Assembly: GCA_910579575.1 (NCBI GenBank)
Contig: CAJTUM010000012.1
Span: 1-59,666, forward strand
Direction: 5' to 3'
DNA from: an uncultured Eubacteriales bacterium
GTDB lineage: Bacteria > Bacillota > Clostridia > Oscillospirales > Butyricicoccaceae
DNA length: 59,666 nucleotides
How positions within the stretch are numbered: position 1 is the first letter of the stretch; every line of letters starts with the position of its first letter. This document shows, one piece after another, positions 41,299 through 49,801 of the stretch. The translations under genes were made by a program, and so were the position numbers. A model generated the notes under the pieces. That model was not told the origin of the DNA. It saw only the letters and a list, made by a program, of their open reading frames with translations, and searched no databases.

Positions 41299-41735
41299 GC
41301 CTGGCCCTCCGACAGCTCTTTCAGAAAGAAAATCGCTTTGCGATATCCTTCAAAGCCCAGGCCGTAAAAGGATTTGACGCAGGCCATGCCGGCATAGGAC
41401 ACATGACGGAAGGGCTCTCGTTGGTAGATATCCGAAAGGTGAACCTCTACCGCCGGGATGGACACGGCTTTCAGCGCGTCCAAAATGGCTACGCTGGTAT
41501 GGGTATAAGCAGCCGGATTGATTACAATGCCTTGGTATTTGCCATAGGCGGCTTGGATAGCGTCCACAATGGCGCCTTCGTGGTTGGATTGGAAGAAATC
41601 CGCTTCCACGCCGGCTTCCTGGCAGGCTTGGCGGATGTAATCCAACAAGCTTTCATAGGTTTGGGCGCCGTAAATCTCTTTTTCTCGAATGCCCAACAGA
41701 TTGATGTTGGGTCCGTTAACGACAAGCAGTTTCAT
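41295..41735 (-). CDS. aroQ: 3-dehydroquinate dehydratase, type II
   Basis: The third shikimate step. The 146-residue enzyme begins LLVVNGPNINLLGIRE, with the active-site Tyr in EIYGAQTYE, and contains SNHEGAIVDAIQ, NPAAYTHTSVAI (substrate-binding and catalytic His) and EVHLSDIYQREPFRH. Dodecameric type II fold. Its start overlaps the aroE-aroK stop by 20 bases. Confidence 0.96.
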   Translation of the reverse strand: MKLLVVNGPNINLLGIREKEIYGAQTYESLLDYIRQACQEAGVEADFFQSNHEGAIVDAIQAAYGKYQGIVINPAAYTHTSVAILDALKAVSIPAVEVHLSDIYQREPFRHVSYAGMACVKSFYGLGFEGYRKAIFFLKELSEGQA

Positions 41736-42966
41736 AAAATACCTCCAAAATTGCCTGAGCCGTCTGTTCCGGTCCGTTCAAGGCCCTCAGGGCGCAATCC
41801 GCCGTCTGTTGGTAGAGAGGACCGCGCTGCTCCAGCATCCGAGCCAGAGCCGCCGTCCCGCCGGCGGAAAGGGGGCGGCCCTGGGTGGCCAGCTGGTCTA
41901 AATCCCGCTGAAGCCAGAGCACAAAGCTATTTTGCCGCAAAGCGAAGCGGTTTTCTGGCCGGAGTACCGCGCCCCCTCCGGCGGCGACGACGCAGCCTGT
42001 CTGCGCACTGGCCCGGGCTGTCATTTCGGCCTCTAAATCTCGGAAATAAGCCTCGCCACGCCGTTCAAAAATCTGGGGAATCGACATTCCCGCTTCCTGT
42101 TCAATCTGCTGGTCCAGATCGATAAAGGGTCGCCCCATAGCTTGAGCCAGCAGCGCGCCCACTGTGGTTTTGCCCGCGCCGGGCATTCCCACCAAAGCGA
42201 TGTTGCGCCTCTGCTTTAACAGAGCGGCGCACAGTTGCTCCGCTTTTTCTTCTCCAATAGGCCGGCCGGTAAAGACCTCCGCCGCCGCTTTGGCTTGGGC
42301 GGCCAGCATAGCCAGCCCGCCTTGAGCAGGGACGCCCATAGCCTGGGCGGACTGCACAAAGGCGGAGCGCAAGGGGTTATAGATCAAATCCAGAGCGCCC
42401 TCTAAAGCGGGAAACGCCGCCGGATCAGCCGCCATTTGCCCCGCATGGGGATACATCCCCACTGGGGTGGCGTTGATTAAAACCTGGGCGTCCAGGTGGC
42501 GCTGAGCCAGATTTTCATAGGTCTCCGGCCCTTGGCGGGAGACGACGACAATCTCCCTGGCGCCGGACAGCCGGGCGGCGGCCTGGGCTGTCAGGGAAGC
42601 GCCGCCGGAGCCCAGGATCAAAACCTTTTTGCCCCGCGTCTCCACGCCGGTTTGGCGGGCTAAAAATTGCAGGCCGTATAAATCCGTGTTGTCCCCCAGC
42701 AGAGAGCCGTCTGGCTGACGGACCAGCGTATTGACGCTGCCGATGGCCTGCGCCCGCTCTGTCAGCCGGGCGCAATAAGGGATGACGGCCTTTTTATAGG
42801 GGATGGTGACGTTGACTCCCAAAAAGGATTCATGGAGCAGGAAATTTTCCAGCTGATCCAGCTCCAGCGGACGCAGTTCATAGGAATAATCCCCCAGCAT
42901 TTTGTGGAGCTGAGGAGAAAAGCTGTGCTCCAGAGGGCGGCCGATCAGGCCATATGTGAAGGCCAA
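41716..42966 (-). CDS. aroE-aroK: Bifunctional shikimate dehydrogenase / shikimate kinase
   Basis: A 416-residue fusion covering steps four and five. Residues 1-255 are AroE: GLIGRPLEHSFSPQLH, catalytic Lys in NVTIPYKK, Asp in GDNTDLYGL, NADP motif LILGSGGAS and NATPVGM. Residues 256-416 are AroK: Walker A VGMPGAGKTTVG, FIDLDQQIE and FERRGEAYFRDLE, then AAGGGAVLR. The start is TTG at 42966, with GAGGTG 6 bases upstream. The fusion would channel shikimate from reduction to phosphorylation. It directly abuts the pheA stop. Confidence 0.94.
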   Translation of the reverse strand: MAFTYGLIGRPLEHSFSPQLHKMLGDYSYELRPLELDQLENFLLHESFLGVNVTIPYKKAVIPYCARLTERAQAIGSVNTLVRQPDGSLLGDNTDLYGLQFLARQTGVETRGKKVLILGSGGASLTAQAAARLSGAREIVVVSRQGPETYENLAQRHLDAQVLINATPVGMYPHAGQMAADPAAFPALEGALDLIYNPLRSAFVQSAQAMGVPAQGGLAMLAAQAKAAAEVFTGRPIGEEKAEQLCAALLKQRRNIALVGMPGAGKTTVGALLAQAMGRPFIDLDQQIEQEAGMSIPQIFERRGEAYFRDLEAEMTARASAQTGCVVAAGGGAVLRPENRFALRQNSFVLWLQRDLDQLATQGRPLSAGGTAALARMLEQRGPLYQQTADCALRALNGPEQTAQAILEVFYETACR

Positions 42967-44109
42967 TTAAAACACCTCGCTGTAGCTGCCCAAAAAGGTG
43001 AAAGATTCCAGGTCGCGGGAAAGGTCGCCTAGCATAGCCGCCGTTTCCGGCGCGTAACAGGAGGCGTCGAAATCGAAGTAGAACATGAATTCAAAATCTT
43101 TGCCAGGCATAGGCCGGCTTTCCAGCTTAGTCAGGTTCAATCCCAAAGCGGAAAAGCGGGAAATCAGGTTGTAAAGAGAGCCAGGCTGGTGGGGCAGGGT
43201 CAGCGTCAAGCTGATTTTGCTGGCGCCAGGGTAAATTTCCAGCTCTTTGGAAATGCAGATGAAGCGAGTATAATTGTGGTCGCTGTTTTGGAAGTTTTCC
43301 AGCAGAGTTTGCAGGCCATAGAGCTGGGCGCAGCTGCGGGAGGAGATGGCGGCCACGTCTTTCCGGCCGCTTTGAGCTGCGTATTGGGCGGCGGCCGCCG
43401 TATTGGCCATGGGGACGGCTTTTATTTCGGGATGCTGCTTCAAAAACTCGCTGCACTGGCTCAAGCCTTGGTCGTGGGAGACGATTTCTCGGATATCCTC
43501 CAATCGGGCGCCGGGGTTGGCCAACAGAGCGTGGTCCACCTTGAGCTTGATGCTGCGTACAATATGGAAATTGTATTGCTTCATCAGGTCGTAGACCGCC
43601 GTCACCGAGCCGGCGGAGCTATTTTCGATGGGCAGGATGCCATAGCGGCAAAGGCCCTCCCGCACCGCTTGGAACACCCCCTCAAATTGGTTGAAATACA
43701 GGATGGAGGGCAAAGAAAACAGCTTGTCGCAGGCTTGTTGGGAATAGGCGCCCTCTACCCCCTGGACGGCCACCGCCGCCTTGGATGGAAAGAGCTGGGG
43801 CGTTTTTTCCAGGGCCAGCCGGATGCGCTCCTCCAGTTGCGAGCCTTGGCTGAGAGCCTTGTTTTGGCAGCTGCGGCTCAGGTCGAAAAGGGTGTTCCAC
43901 AGCACGCGGGAATACTGCTCGTAGGGCTCGCCCACAATCTCGGCGATCCGGGCCAGCACCTGGCGCTCCCGGCTGCGGTCCAACACAGGCAGATTGTGAT
44001 CTTTTTTATAGCGCGCCACAGCCAGCGTCGTATCCATCCGCTTGGCAAATAGCTGAGCCAGTTGTCTGTCGATGTCGTTGATTTGTTGGCGCAGTTCATT
44101 CAGTTCCAT
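42967..44109 (-). CDS. pheA: Bifunctional chorismate mutase / prephenate dehydratase
   Basis: A 380-residue P-protein. Residues 1-90 are an AroQ-type chorismate mutase (LNELRQQINDIDRQLAQLFAKR). The prephenate dehydratase domain follows (VQGVEGAYSQQAC, ILPIENSSAGSV, the SHDQGLSQC region). The C-terminal ACT domain has LPHQPGSLYNLISRFSALGLNLTKLESRP, including the ESRP motif that binds Phe, so feedback inhibition by phenylalanine is expected. It makes phenylpyruvate. Ribosome-binding site CGAGGAG. It lies 48 bases after aroC. Confidence 0.95.
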   Translation of the reverse strand: MELNELRQQINDIDRQLAQLFAKRMDTTLAVARYKKDHNLPVLDRSRERQVLARIAEIVGEPYEQYSRVLWNTLFDLSRSCQNKALSQGSQLEERIRLALEKTPQLFPSKAAVAVQGVEGAYSQQACDKLFSLPSILYFNQFEGVFQAVREGLCRYGILPIENSSAGSVTAVYDLMKQYNFHIVRSIKLKVDHALLANPGARLEDIREIVSHDQGLSQCSEFLKQHPEIKAVPMANTAAAAQYAAQSGRKDVAAISSRSCAQLYGLQTLLENFQNSDHNYTRFICISKELEIYPGASKISLTLTLPHQPGSLYNLISRFSALGLNLTKLESRPMPGKDFEFMFYFDFDASCYAPETAAMLGDLSRDLESFTFLGSYSEVF

Positions 44110-44157
44110 AAAATCTCCTCGTTTGTTCTTTGTCTGTTTTTCCGTGGCGGACCGTCG

Positions 44158-45246
44158 TCAGACTGACTGGACGATGAAATCCAGCAAAACCAAAGCGACG
44201 ACGGCCTCTACACAGGGAACGGCTCGCGGGACGACGCAGGGGTCGTGGCGGCCTTCGACGGTCAGGGAGCGGTTTTCCATTTGAGACAGGCTGACGGTTT
44301 GCTGCGGACGGCTGAGGGAGGGGGTGGGCTTGAAAGCGCAGCGCAGCAGGATGGGCATACCGGAGGAAATGCCCCCCAGGATGCCGCCGTGGTTGTTGGT
44401 CAGAGAGACGATTTTCCCCTCTTCGCCTATGGCGAAGGGGTCGTTGTGTTGGCTGCCCTGCATGGCCGCTGCGGCAAAGCCCGCGCCGAATTCCACTCCT
44501 CGGACGGCGGGTATACCAAAAAGAGCGGCGGCCAACCTGTTTTCCAGGCCGTCGAACATAGGCTCCCCCAGGCCGGCGGGGACGCCCGCAGCGCCGCATT
44601 CCACAACGCCGCCCAGGCTATCCTGATTCCGCCGAGCCTCCTCGATCCGCTCTTTCATGGCTTGGCCCGCGGCTTCGTCCACAACGGGGAATTCTTTGCT
44701 CCCCGGCGTCAGCAGCTGTTCTTGGGTCAGACGAACCGAGTCGAAGGGACTGTCCTGGATTCCGCCGACAGCGGCGATGTGAGCGCCCACAAAAATCCCT
44801 TGAGCGTTGAGAAACTGCATGGCCGCCGCTCCGGCAAAGCACAGCGGCGCGGTGAGCCTGCCGGAAAAATGGCCGCCGCCTCGAATATCGTGATACCGGC
44901 CATATTTGACAAAGGCTGTGAAATCCGCATGGGAGGGCCGAGGCAGGTCCTGCAGCTGGGAATAGTCCTTGGATCGGGCGTCGGTATTGCGGATCAGGGC
45001 GCAGAGAGGCGCGCCGCAGGTGTAGCCGTCCGCCGTCAGGCCGGAGAGAATTTCGGGAAGGTCCGCCTCCTTTCGAGCGGTGGAATAGGGCGCTTTGCCC
45101 GGCGCTCGTCGCGCCATAAAGCGCTGGATTTGCTCCAAATCCAGCAGGCGGCCGGCGGGCAGGCCGTCAATCGTCACCCCAATGGCCGGGGAGTGGGATT
45201 GGCCGAAAACGCTGATCTTCAGTTTATGACCGAACGTGGAGCTCAT
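44158..45246 (-). CDS. aroC: Chorismate synthase
   Basis: The last shikimate step, an FMN-dependent anti-elimination giving chorismate. The 362-residue protein has FGHKLKISVFGQSHSPAIG at the start, RRAPGK, a DYSQLQDLPRPSHADF segment, RYHDIRGGGHFSGRLTAP (FMN-binding), SLTNNHGGILGG and the end EGRHDPCVVPRAVPCVEA. Full length. It overlaps the aroA 3' end by 23 bases, so its ribosome-binding site lies within aroA. Confidence 0.96.
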   Translation of the reverse strand: MSSTFGHKLKISVFGQSHSPAIGVTIDGLPAGRLLDLEQIQRFMARRAPGKAPYSTARKEADLPEILSGLTADGYTCGAPLCALIRNTDARSKDYSQLQDLPRPSHADFTAFVKYGRYHDIRGGGHFSGRLTAPLCFAGAAAMQFLNAQGIFVGAHIAAVGGIQDSPFDSVRLTQEQLLTPGSKEFPVVDEAAGQAMKERIEEARRNQDSLGGVVECGAAGVPAGLGEPMFDGLENRLAAALFGIPAVRGVEFGAGFAAAAMQGSQHNDPFAIGEEGKIVSLTNNHGGILGGISSGMPILLRCAFKPTPSLSRPQQTVSLSQMENRSLTVEGRHDPCVVPRAVPCVEAVVALVLLDFIVQSV

Positions 45247-46495
45247 GGACCGACCCTCCTAAGGTTTGATAATCCGCCCAAAAGGCGGGGTAGGATTTGT
45301 CGGCGGCTTGCGCGCCGCAAATTGTTACAGGCCGTCGGCAGGCGCAGGCGGCCGCGGCGGCGGCCATGGCGATTCGATGGTCGCCAAAGCTTTCCGTCCG
45401 GCCTCCGGTCAGACCGCCGCCCTGGATAATCAGCCCTTCCGGCAGCTCTTCCGCCTGGCCTCCCAGAGCTCGGATCAGGCTGGCGCAGGCGGTCAGCCGG
45501 TCGCTTTCCTTCAGCCGCAGCCTTCCGGCGTGAATCACTTGGGTTTCCCCTTGGGCGCAGGCCGCCACAATGGACAGCGCAGGAATTAAATCGGGGATTT
45601 CAGCGGCGTCGACGACGGCGCCGCGAAGCGGACCGGGAGATACTTGGGCGACGCCGTCCTGCCAGCGGACCTGAGCGCCCATCCGAGTCAGAATGTTAAG
45701 CACGGCCTTGTCCCCCTGAGGAGATGCTAAGTCCAGACCGGTTACGGCCACGCCCCGGCCGTCCAGCGCCCCGGCGCACAGCCAGAAGGCGGCGTTGGAC
45801 CAATCTCCTTGGGCCTGGACGCTGCCGGGAGAGCGGTAAGCCTGGCCTGGGAGAACCTGCCAGCTGTTTTCAAATGTTTGCACGGCGACGCCGAAGCGCT
45901 CCATGGCGGAAACCGTTAGGTCCACATAGGGAGCCGATTCCATGTTTCCTTCGATCTCCACACGGCAGCCTTCCTCCAGCAGAGGAGCGCACAAAAGCAG
46001 GCCGGTGACAAATTGAGAGCTGACGCCGCCAGGCAGTCGGAACAATCCGCCTGTCAGCCGGCCGCTGGCGGAAAAGGGCAGAGTCGGGGCGGAAAAGTCC
46101 ATACCATGAACCTCAAGCTGCTCCGTCAGCTGGGTTAAGGGGCGCTGAGGCAGGCGGCCTCGGCCTTGGAAGGCAGTTTCCGCCCCCAAAGCGCCGACCA
46201 AAGGGAGGAGAAAGCGCAGGGTGGAGCCGCTTTCTCCGCAGTCCAATACAGGGGAGGCGGCAGGCGCTTGTATGGGAGCGATTTGCCAGCGATTCGGCGC
46301 GGTCTGGCGAATGTCCGCCCCCAGAGCCTTGAGGCAGTCCATGGTGGCCAGGATATCCTGGGATAGGCTTTGCAGGCCCAACTCGGTGGGTCCGTCGGCC
46401 AAAGCGGCGCAAATCAGCAGTCGGTGGGCGTCGGATTTGGAGGCGACGGCAGGGATTTGGCCGGCCAGAGGGCGAGGGTCGACGACGACGTCCAT
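45224..46495 (-). CDS. aroA: 3-phosphoshikimate 1-carboxyvinyltransferase (EPSP synthase)
   Basis: Step six, transferring enolpyruvyl from PEP to shikimate-3-phosphate. The 423-residue enzyme has SKSDAHRLLICAAL (Lys and Asp of the substrate site), LDCGESGSTLRFLLP, GGVSSQFVTGLLL, and near the end LRLKESDRL and FGDHRIAMA. The N-terminal KSDAHR and GESGSTLR loops differ from the class I motif and match the Clostridial type. Start at 46495, its ATG overlapping the aroB stop by one base (TGATG). Confidence 0.95.
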   Translation of the reverse strand: MDVVVDPRPLAGQIPAVASKSDAHRLLICAALADGPTELGLQSLSQDILATMDCLKALGADIRQTAPNRWQIAPIQAPAASPVLDCGESGSTLRFLLPLVGALGAETAFQGRGRLPQRPLTQLTEQLEVHGMDFSAPTLPFSASGRLTGGLFRLPGGVSSQFVTGLLLCAPLLEEGCRVEIEGNMESAPYVDLTVSAMERFGVAVQTFENSWQVLPGQAYRSPGSVQAQGDWSNAAFWLCAGALDGRGVAVTGLDLASPQGDKAVLNILTRMGAQVRWQDGVAQVSPGPLRGAVVDAAEIPDLIPALSIVAACAQGETQVIHAGRLRLKESDRLTACASLIRALGGQAEELPEGLIIQGGGLTGGRTESFGDHRIAMAAAAAACACRRPVTICGAQAADKSYPAFWADYQTLGGSVHELHVRS

Positions 46496-47559
46496 CAATG
46501 TTCCTCCCCTAAGCCGGCGGCGATCAGCCGCTCCAGTTGGTCTGTCGGCAGAGTTTCTCGACGGCATTGGCCAATGGTTTCCGGCAAAATCAAAGTGATT
46601 TGGTCGCCGCGGCGCTTTTTATCCCGAAGGGCCGCCTGCGCCAGCTGACTGGCGGAATAGGAGCAGGAAGAGGGCAAATGACAGGCGTCCAAAGCCTCCA
46701 GAAGAGCGGGCGTGCAGTTGTGATGAGAAAAGCCCAGCGCGTAAGCCGCCCGGCACATCACCGTCATGCCGACGGCGACCCCATGGCCGTGGGGCATGGT
46801 ATAACCGCTGCATCGCTCCACCGCATGGCCCACAGTGTGGCCGAAATTCAGCAGCTGCCGGGCGCCTTGGTCCCGCTCGTCCTGACGCACCAGTTCCGCT
46901 TTGATCTGCACGCATTGGGCCACAATATCGTCCATATCTCGGCGATGAATCCCCTCTCGGAAGGCTTCAAACAACGCAGGGGAGGCGATTATGCCGTATT
47001 TCAGTCCTTCGGCGCAGCCGTCGGCAAAATATTGGTCGGGCAGCGTATCCAGGGCGGCGGTGTCGCACACGGTCAGAATGGGCTGGCAGAAGGCGCCGGC
47101 CAGGTTTTTGCCGGCGGGCAGATCCACAGCCGTTTTGCCTCCCACCGAGCTATCGACGGCCGCCATTAAGGTGGTAGGCAGCTGCACAAAGGGGATTTCC
47201 CGCAGGTAAACGGCGGCGGCAAAGCCGGCGATATCTCCTACTACGCCGCCGCCCAAAGCCACGACCAGGTCGGCCTTGGTCAGGCTGTTATCGGCCAGAA
47301 AATTCAAAATAGAGCCCAGAGTATTCAGGGTTTTGGATTGCTCGCCATGGGGAATAACCATCTTTTTTGGCGAAAAGCCAGCGTTTTCCAGAGAGGCGCA
47401 GACCCGAGCGCCATAGAGCTTGTCCACATTGTCGTCGGTAATCACAGCGGCGACGCAGCGCGGGTGAACCTGGGCGATCAATCCGCCGCATTTGCTCAAA
47501 AGGCCCCGTTCGATCTGGATATCATAGGTTTTGGAAGCCTGAACGGTCACTGTTTTCAT
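46495..47559 (-). CDS. aroB: 3-dehydroquinate synthase
   Basis: Step two, an NAD- and metal-dependent cyclisation of DAHP. The 354-residue enzyme has VITDDNV, PHGEQSKTL, ALGGGVVGDIAGFAAAVYLRE (NAD loop), QLPTTLMAAVDSSVGGKTAVDLPAGKN and metal ligands in LLNFGHTVGHAVE and MPHGHGVAVG. Start codon ATG at 47559 overlaps the tyrA stop by four bases. Confidence 0.96.
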   Translation of the reverse strand: MKTVTVQASKTYDIQIERGLLSKCGGLIAQVHPRCVAAVITDDNVDKLYGARVCASLENAGFSPKKMVIPHGEQSKTLNTLGSILNFLADNSLTKADLVVALGGGVVGDIAGFAAAVYLREIPFVQLPTTLMAAVDSSVGGKTAVDLPAGKNLAGAFCQPILTVCDTAALDTLPDQYFADGCAEGLKYGIIASPALFEAFREGIHRRDMDDIVAQCVQIKAELVRQDERDQGARQLLNFGHTVGHAVERCSGYTMPHGHGVAVGMTVMCRAAYALGFSHHNCTPALLEALDACHLPSSCSYSASQLAQAALRDKKRRGDQITLILPETIGQCRRETLPTDQLERLIAAGLGEEH

Positions 47560-48443
47560 GCTTTCACCTCATTTGCTTTCTGTTTTTGCTCATCCGTCGC
47601 TTCTTTGCGCAGGCGGGATTGCCGCAGCAGGTCGAAGAGTTTTTCCCGCTGCCCCTGGCGCACAGCCTGGCCATATTCGGTCAGCCGCTGGGCCATGGAA
47701 TCAATTTCATCCGCCAGATAATCGGCGTTATCCAAAAAGAGCTCGGTCCACATGGTTTCGTTCAACCGGGCCACTCGGGTCATATCCTGAAAACTGCCGG
47801 CAGAAAAGCCCAGAAAGCCCAAAGCGGCGGGGCTGCCGATATAGGCGCAGGAAATCACATGGGCCAACTGAGAGGTCAAGGCGATCATCCGGTCGTGCTC
47901 CTCCGGGGTGGAACGCTGCATGCGACTAAAACCCAGAGACAGGAAAAACTCGCTGGCCCAATCCAATTTGTCCTGAGGAAAATCCTCTGCTGGCGTCAAA
48001 ATCATGGAAGCGCCCTGAAACAGATCTTTGCGGGAGAAGGCGAAGCCGCTTTTCTCCATGCCCGCCATAGGATGCCCGCCCAGATAGAGGAAGCCATGCC
48101 GCCGAGCTAGCCGCTCCAGCGGGCCGCACACCGCTCGCTTGACGCCGCACAGATCCACAACCAGGCAGTCCGGCCCGATTTTTTCGGCGCAGCCGGTCAG
48201 AAAGTCTACGGCGGCTTGGGGATATAAGGCGACCAGCAACAAATCGCACCGGGATATCTGATCCGGCGAAAGCGCCTCCTCAATGGCGCCATGAAGCAGC
48301 GCTTGCTCGATAACGGCCGGGTCTTTGTCAAAGCCCAACACATGGCGGCCCAGAGCGGAAGCGGCCCGCGCCATGGAGCCGCCGATCAGCCCCAAGCCTA
48401 CGACGCCAATCGTCAAATTCTCGCGTTTTTTATCGGTCTGCAT
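47556..48443 (-). CDS. tyrA: Prephenate dehydrogenase
   Basis: The 295-residue enzyme oxidises prephenate to 4-hydroxyphenylpyruvate for tyrosine. It has the NAD motif GVVGLGLIGGSMARA near the N-terminus, HPMAGMEKSGF (active-site His region) and LTSQLAHVIS (catalytic His). No ACT domain follows the catalytic part, so tyrosine control may act through the leader or the DAHP synthase. It overlaps the aroF end by 14 bases and the aroB start by four. Confidence 0.95.
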   Translation of the reverse strand: MQTDKKRENLTIGVVGLGLIGGSMARAASALGRHVLGFDKDPAVIEQALLHGAIEEALSPDQISRCDLLLVALYPQAAVDFLTGCAEKIGPDCLVVDLCGVKRAVCGPLERLARRHGFLYLGGHPMAGMEKSGFAFSRKDLFQGASMILTPAEDFPQDKLDWASEFFLSLGFSRMQRSTPEEHDRMIALTSQLAHVISCAYIGSPAALGFLGFSAGSFQDMTRVARLNETMWTELFLDNADYLADEIDSMAQRLTEYGQAVRQGQREKLFDLLRQSRLRKEATDEQKQKANEVKA

Positions 48444-49434
48444 AGGGTCGAATCGCCTCCACTTTTTTCATCAATCCGTCGAAGGCCTCCGGCGTCAGGG
48501 ACTGGGGGCCGTCGCACAGAGCGTGAGCCGGATCGTTGTGTACTTCGATAATCAAGCCGTCCGCTCCTGCGGCGGCGGCGGCCAGCGCCATGGGCTGCAC
48601 CAGCTTTGCGGAGCCCGTGGCGTGACTGGGGTCGACGATCACCGGCAGATGGCTCAGGGAATGGAGCACGGGAATGGCGGAGAGATCCAGCGTGTTCCGG
48701 GTGTAGGTTTCAAAGGTACGGATGCCGCGCTCGCACAGGATCACCTGGTCGTTGCCGCCGGCCATCACATATTCGGCGCTCATCAGCAGCTCTTGAAGGG
48801 TGTTGGCCAAGCCTCGCTTGAGCAACACCGGCTTGCGCAGCTTGCCCAGCTGCTTGAGCAGCTCGAAATTCTGCATATTTCGAGCGCCTACCTGGATAAT
48901 ATCCACATCCTCAAACAGGGGGATATGAGAGGCGTCCATAATTTCGCTGACAAGGGGCAGACCGGTCAGCTCTTTGGCCTTCAGCAGCAGCTTGACGCCG
49001 TCGCCATGAAGGCCCTGGAAGGCATAGGGAGAGGTTCGGGGTTTGAAGGCGCCGCCCCGGAGAATTGTGGCGCCGGAGGCTTTTACCGCTTGAGCCACGG
49101 CGCAGATCTGCTCCTCGCTTTCCACCGAGCAAGGGCCGGCCATCACGGCGAAATGTCCGCCGCCGATTTTGACGCCGCCCGCCTCGATCACCGTGTCTTC
49201 TGGATGAAATTTTCGATTGGCGTTTTTGAAGGGTTCCTGAATGCGTTTGACGTCCTCTACAATGTCCAGCGCTCGGATGACGTTGATGTCCACCTTGGAG
49301 GTATCTCCCACCAAGCCCACAATGGTCTGGTGCGCGCCGACGGAAATATGAGCGTCCACTCCCAGTCCCTGGAGCCATTGGGTCAGCGAATCCAGTTGGG
49401 TTTTGTCCGGGTTTTTCTTGAGCAATACAACCAT
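48430..49434 (-). CDS. aroF: 3-deoxy-7-phosphoheptulonate (DAHP) synthase
   Basis: The entry step, joining PEP and erythrose-4-phosphate. The 334-residue enzyme belongs to the type I-beta group: an N-terminal ferredoxin-like regulatory domain (residues 1-70) and the catalytic barrel with MAGPCSVES, LRGGAFKPRTSPYAFQG, VLLKRGLANT, CERGIRTFE, DPSHATG and EVHNDPAHALCDGPQSL. In this group the ferredoxin-like domain gives aromatic amino acid inhibition. ATG 49434 is chosen since GGAGG lies 10 bases upstream; the ATG 9 bases earlier is too close to it. First structural gene of the aro operon. Confidence 0.95.
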   Translation of the reverse strand: MVVLLKKNPDKTQLDSLTQWLQGLGVDAHISVGAHQTIVGLVGDTSKVDINVIRALDIVEDVKRIQEPFKNANRKFHPEDTVIEAGGVKIGGGHFAVMAGPCSVESEEQICAVAQAVKASGATILRGGAFKPRTSPYAFQGLHGDGVKLLLKAKELTGLPLVSEIMDASHIPLFEDVDIIQVGARNMQNFELLKQLGKLRKPVLLKRGLANTLQELLMSAEYVMAGGNDQVILCERGIRTFETYTRNTLDLSAIPVLHSLSHLPVIVDPSHATGSAKLVQPMALAAAAAGADGLIIEVHNDPAHALCDGPQSLTPEAFDGLMKKVEAIRPYADR

Positions 49435-49489
49435 GATAATCATTCCTCCGCATTTTTCTTTTTTCAGCGTCGCGCCCGCCCAGGGCAAT

Positions 49490-49528
49490 AAAAAAGGTTC
49501 CGCGGCGATTGAATTTCGCTGCGGAACC
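49490..49528 (-). terminator. Attenuator terminator of the aro operon
   Basis: Minus strand GGTTCCGC / GCGGAACC stem followed by T6, between the leader peptide and aroF. Flanking CCCAGGG (about 49547-49553) and CCCTGGG (about 49480-49486) can pair around it. Confidence 0.88.
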
Positions 49529-49558
49529 TGTCGTTTGTTTTTCGGAATCCCTGGGGGT

Positions 49559-49666
49559 TCAACAAAAGCAGTTTCTTTTTACAGCAAAACTCAAATAAGC
49601 CTTACCAAAGAAGTTGGTAAAGCTAAAGTAAAAGTAATATTCCGCTGTAAAAAGACGGTTATTCAT
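49559..49666 (-). CDS. Phe/Tyr-rich leader peptide of the aro operon
   Basis: A 35-codon frame from ATG 49666 to TGA 49561, with AGGAG 10 bases upstream. It contains 8 Phe and 4 Tyr, including the run AEYYFYFSFTNFF. It sits after a good promoter and before an intrinsic terminator, the layout of ribosome-mediated attenuation. In the RNA, CTTTTTACAGC near its start can pair with GCTGTAAAAAG near its end, and TTACCAA with TTGGTAA in the middle, giving a pause hairpin. Ribosome stalling at Phe or Tyr codons would favour readthrough into aroF. Too short for routine gene calling. Confidence 0.85.
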   Translation of the reverse strand: MNNRLFTAEYYFYFSFTNFFGKAYLSFAVKRNCFC

Positions 49667-49704
49667 AAACAAAAAGACTCCTGTCTTTGTCTGGCTTCAT
49701 CAGC

Positions 49705-49733
49705 AGGATACCACAACCGGGACGGAATGTAAA
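49705..49733 (-). promoter_or_regulatory. Promoter of the aro operon
   Basis: Minus strand TTTACA (49728-49733), 17-base spacer, TATCCT (49705-49710), about 40 bases before the leader peptide start. Confidence 0.75.
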
Positions 49734-49757
49734 GAGGAAATTTCACTAAAAAACAAA

Positions 49758-49785
49758 AATAGTCCCCCAGGGGGACTATTTTTTG
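49758..49785. terminator. Terminator after the flippase gene
   Basis: AAATAGTCCCCC / GGGGGACTATTT stem with T-runs on both strands. Confidence 0.92.
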
Positions 49786-49801
49786 CAGCTTCATCCCGCT
49801 T

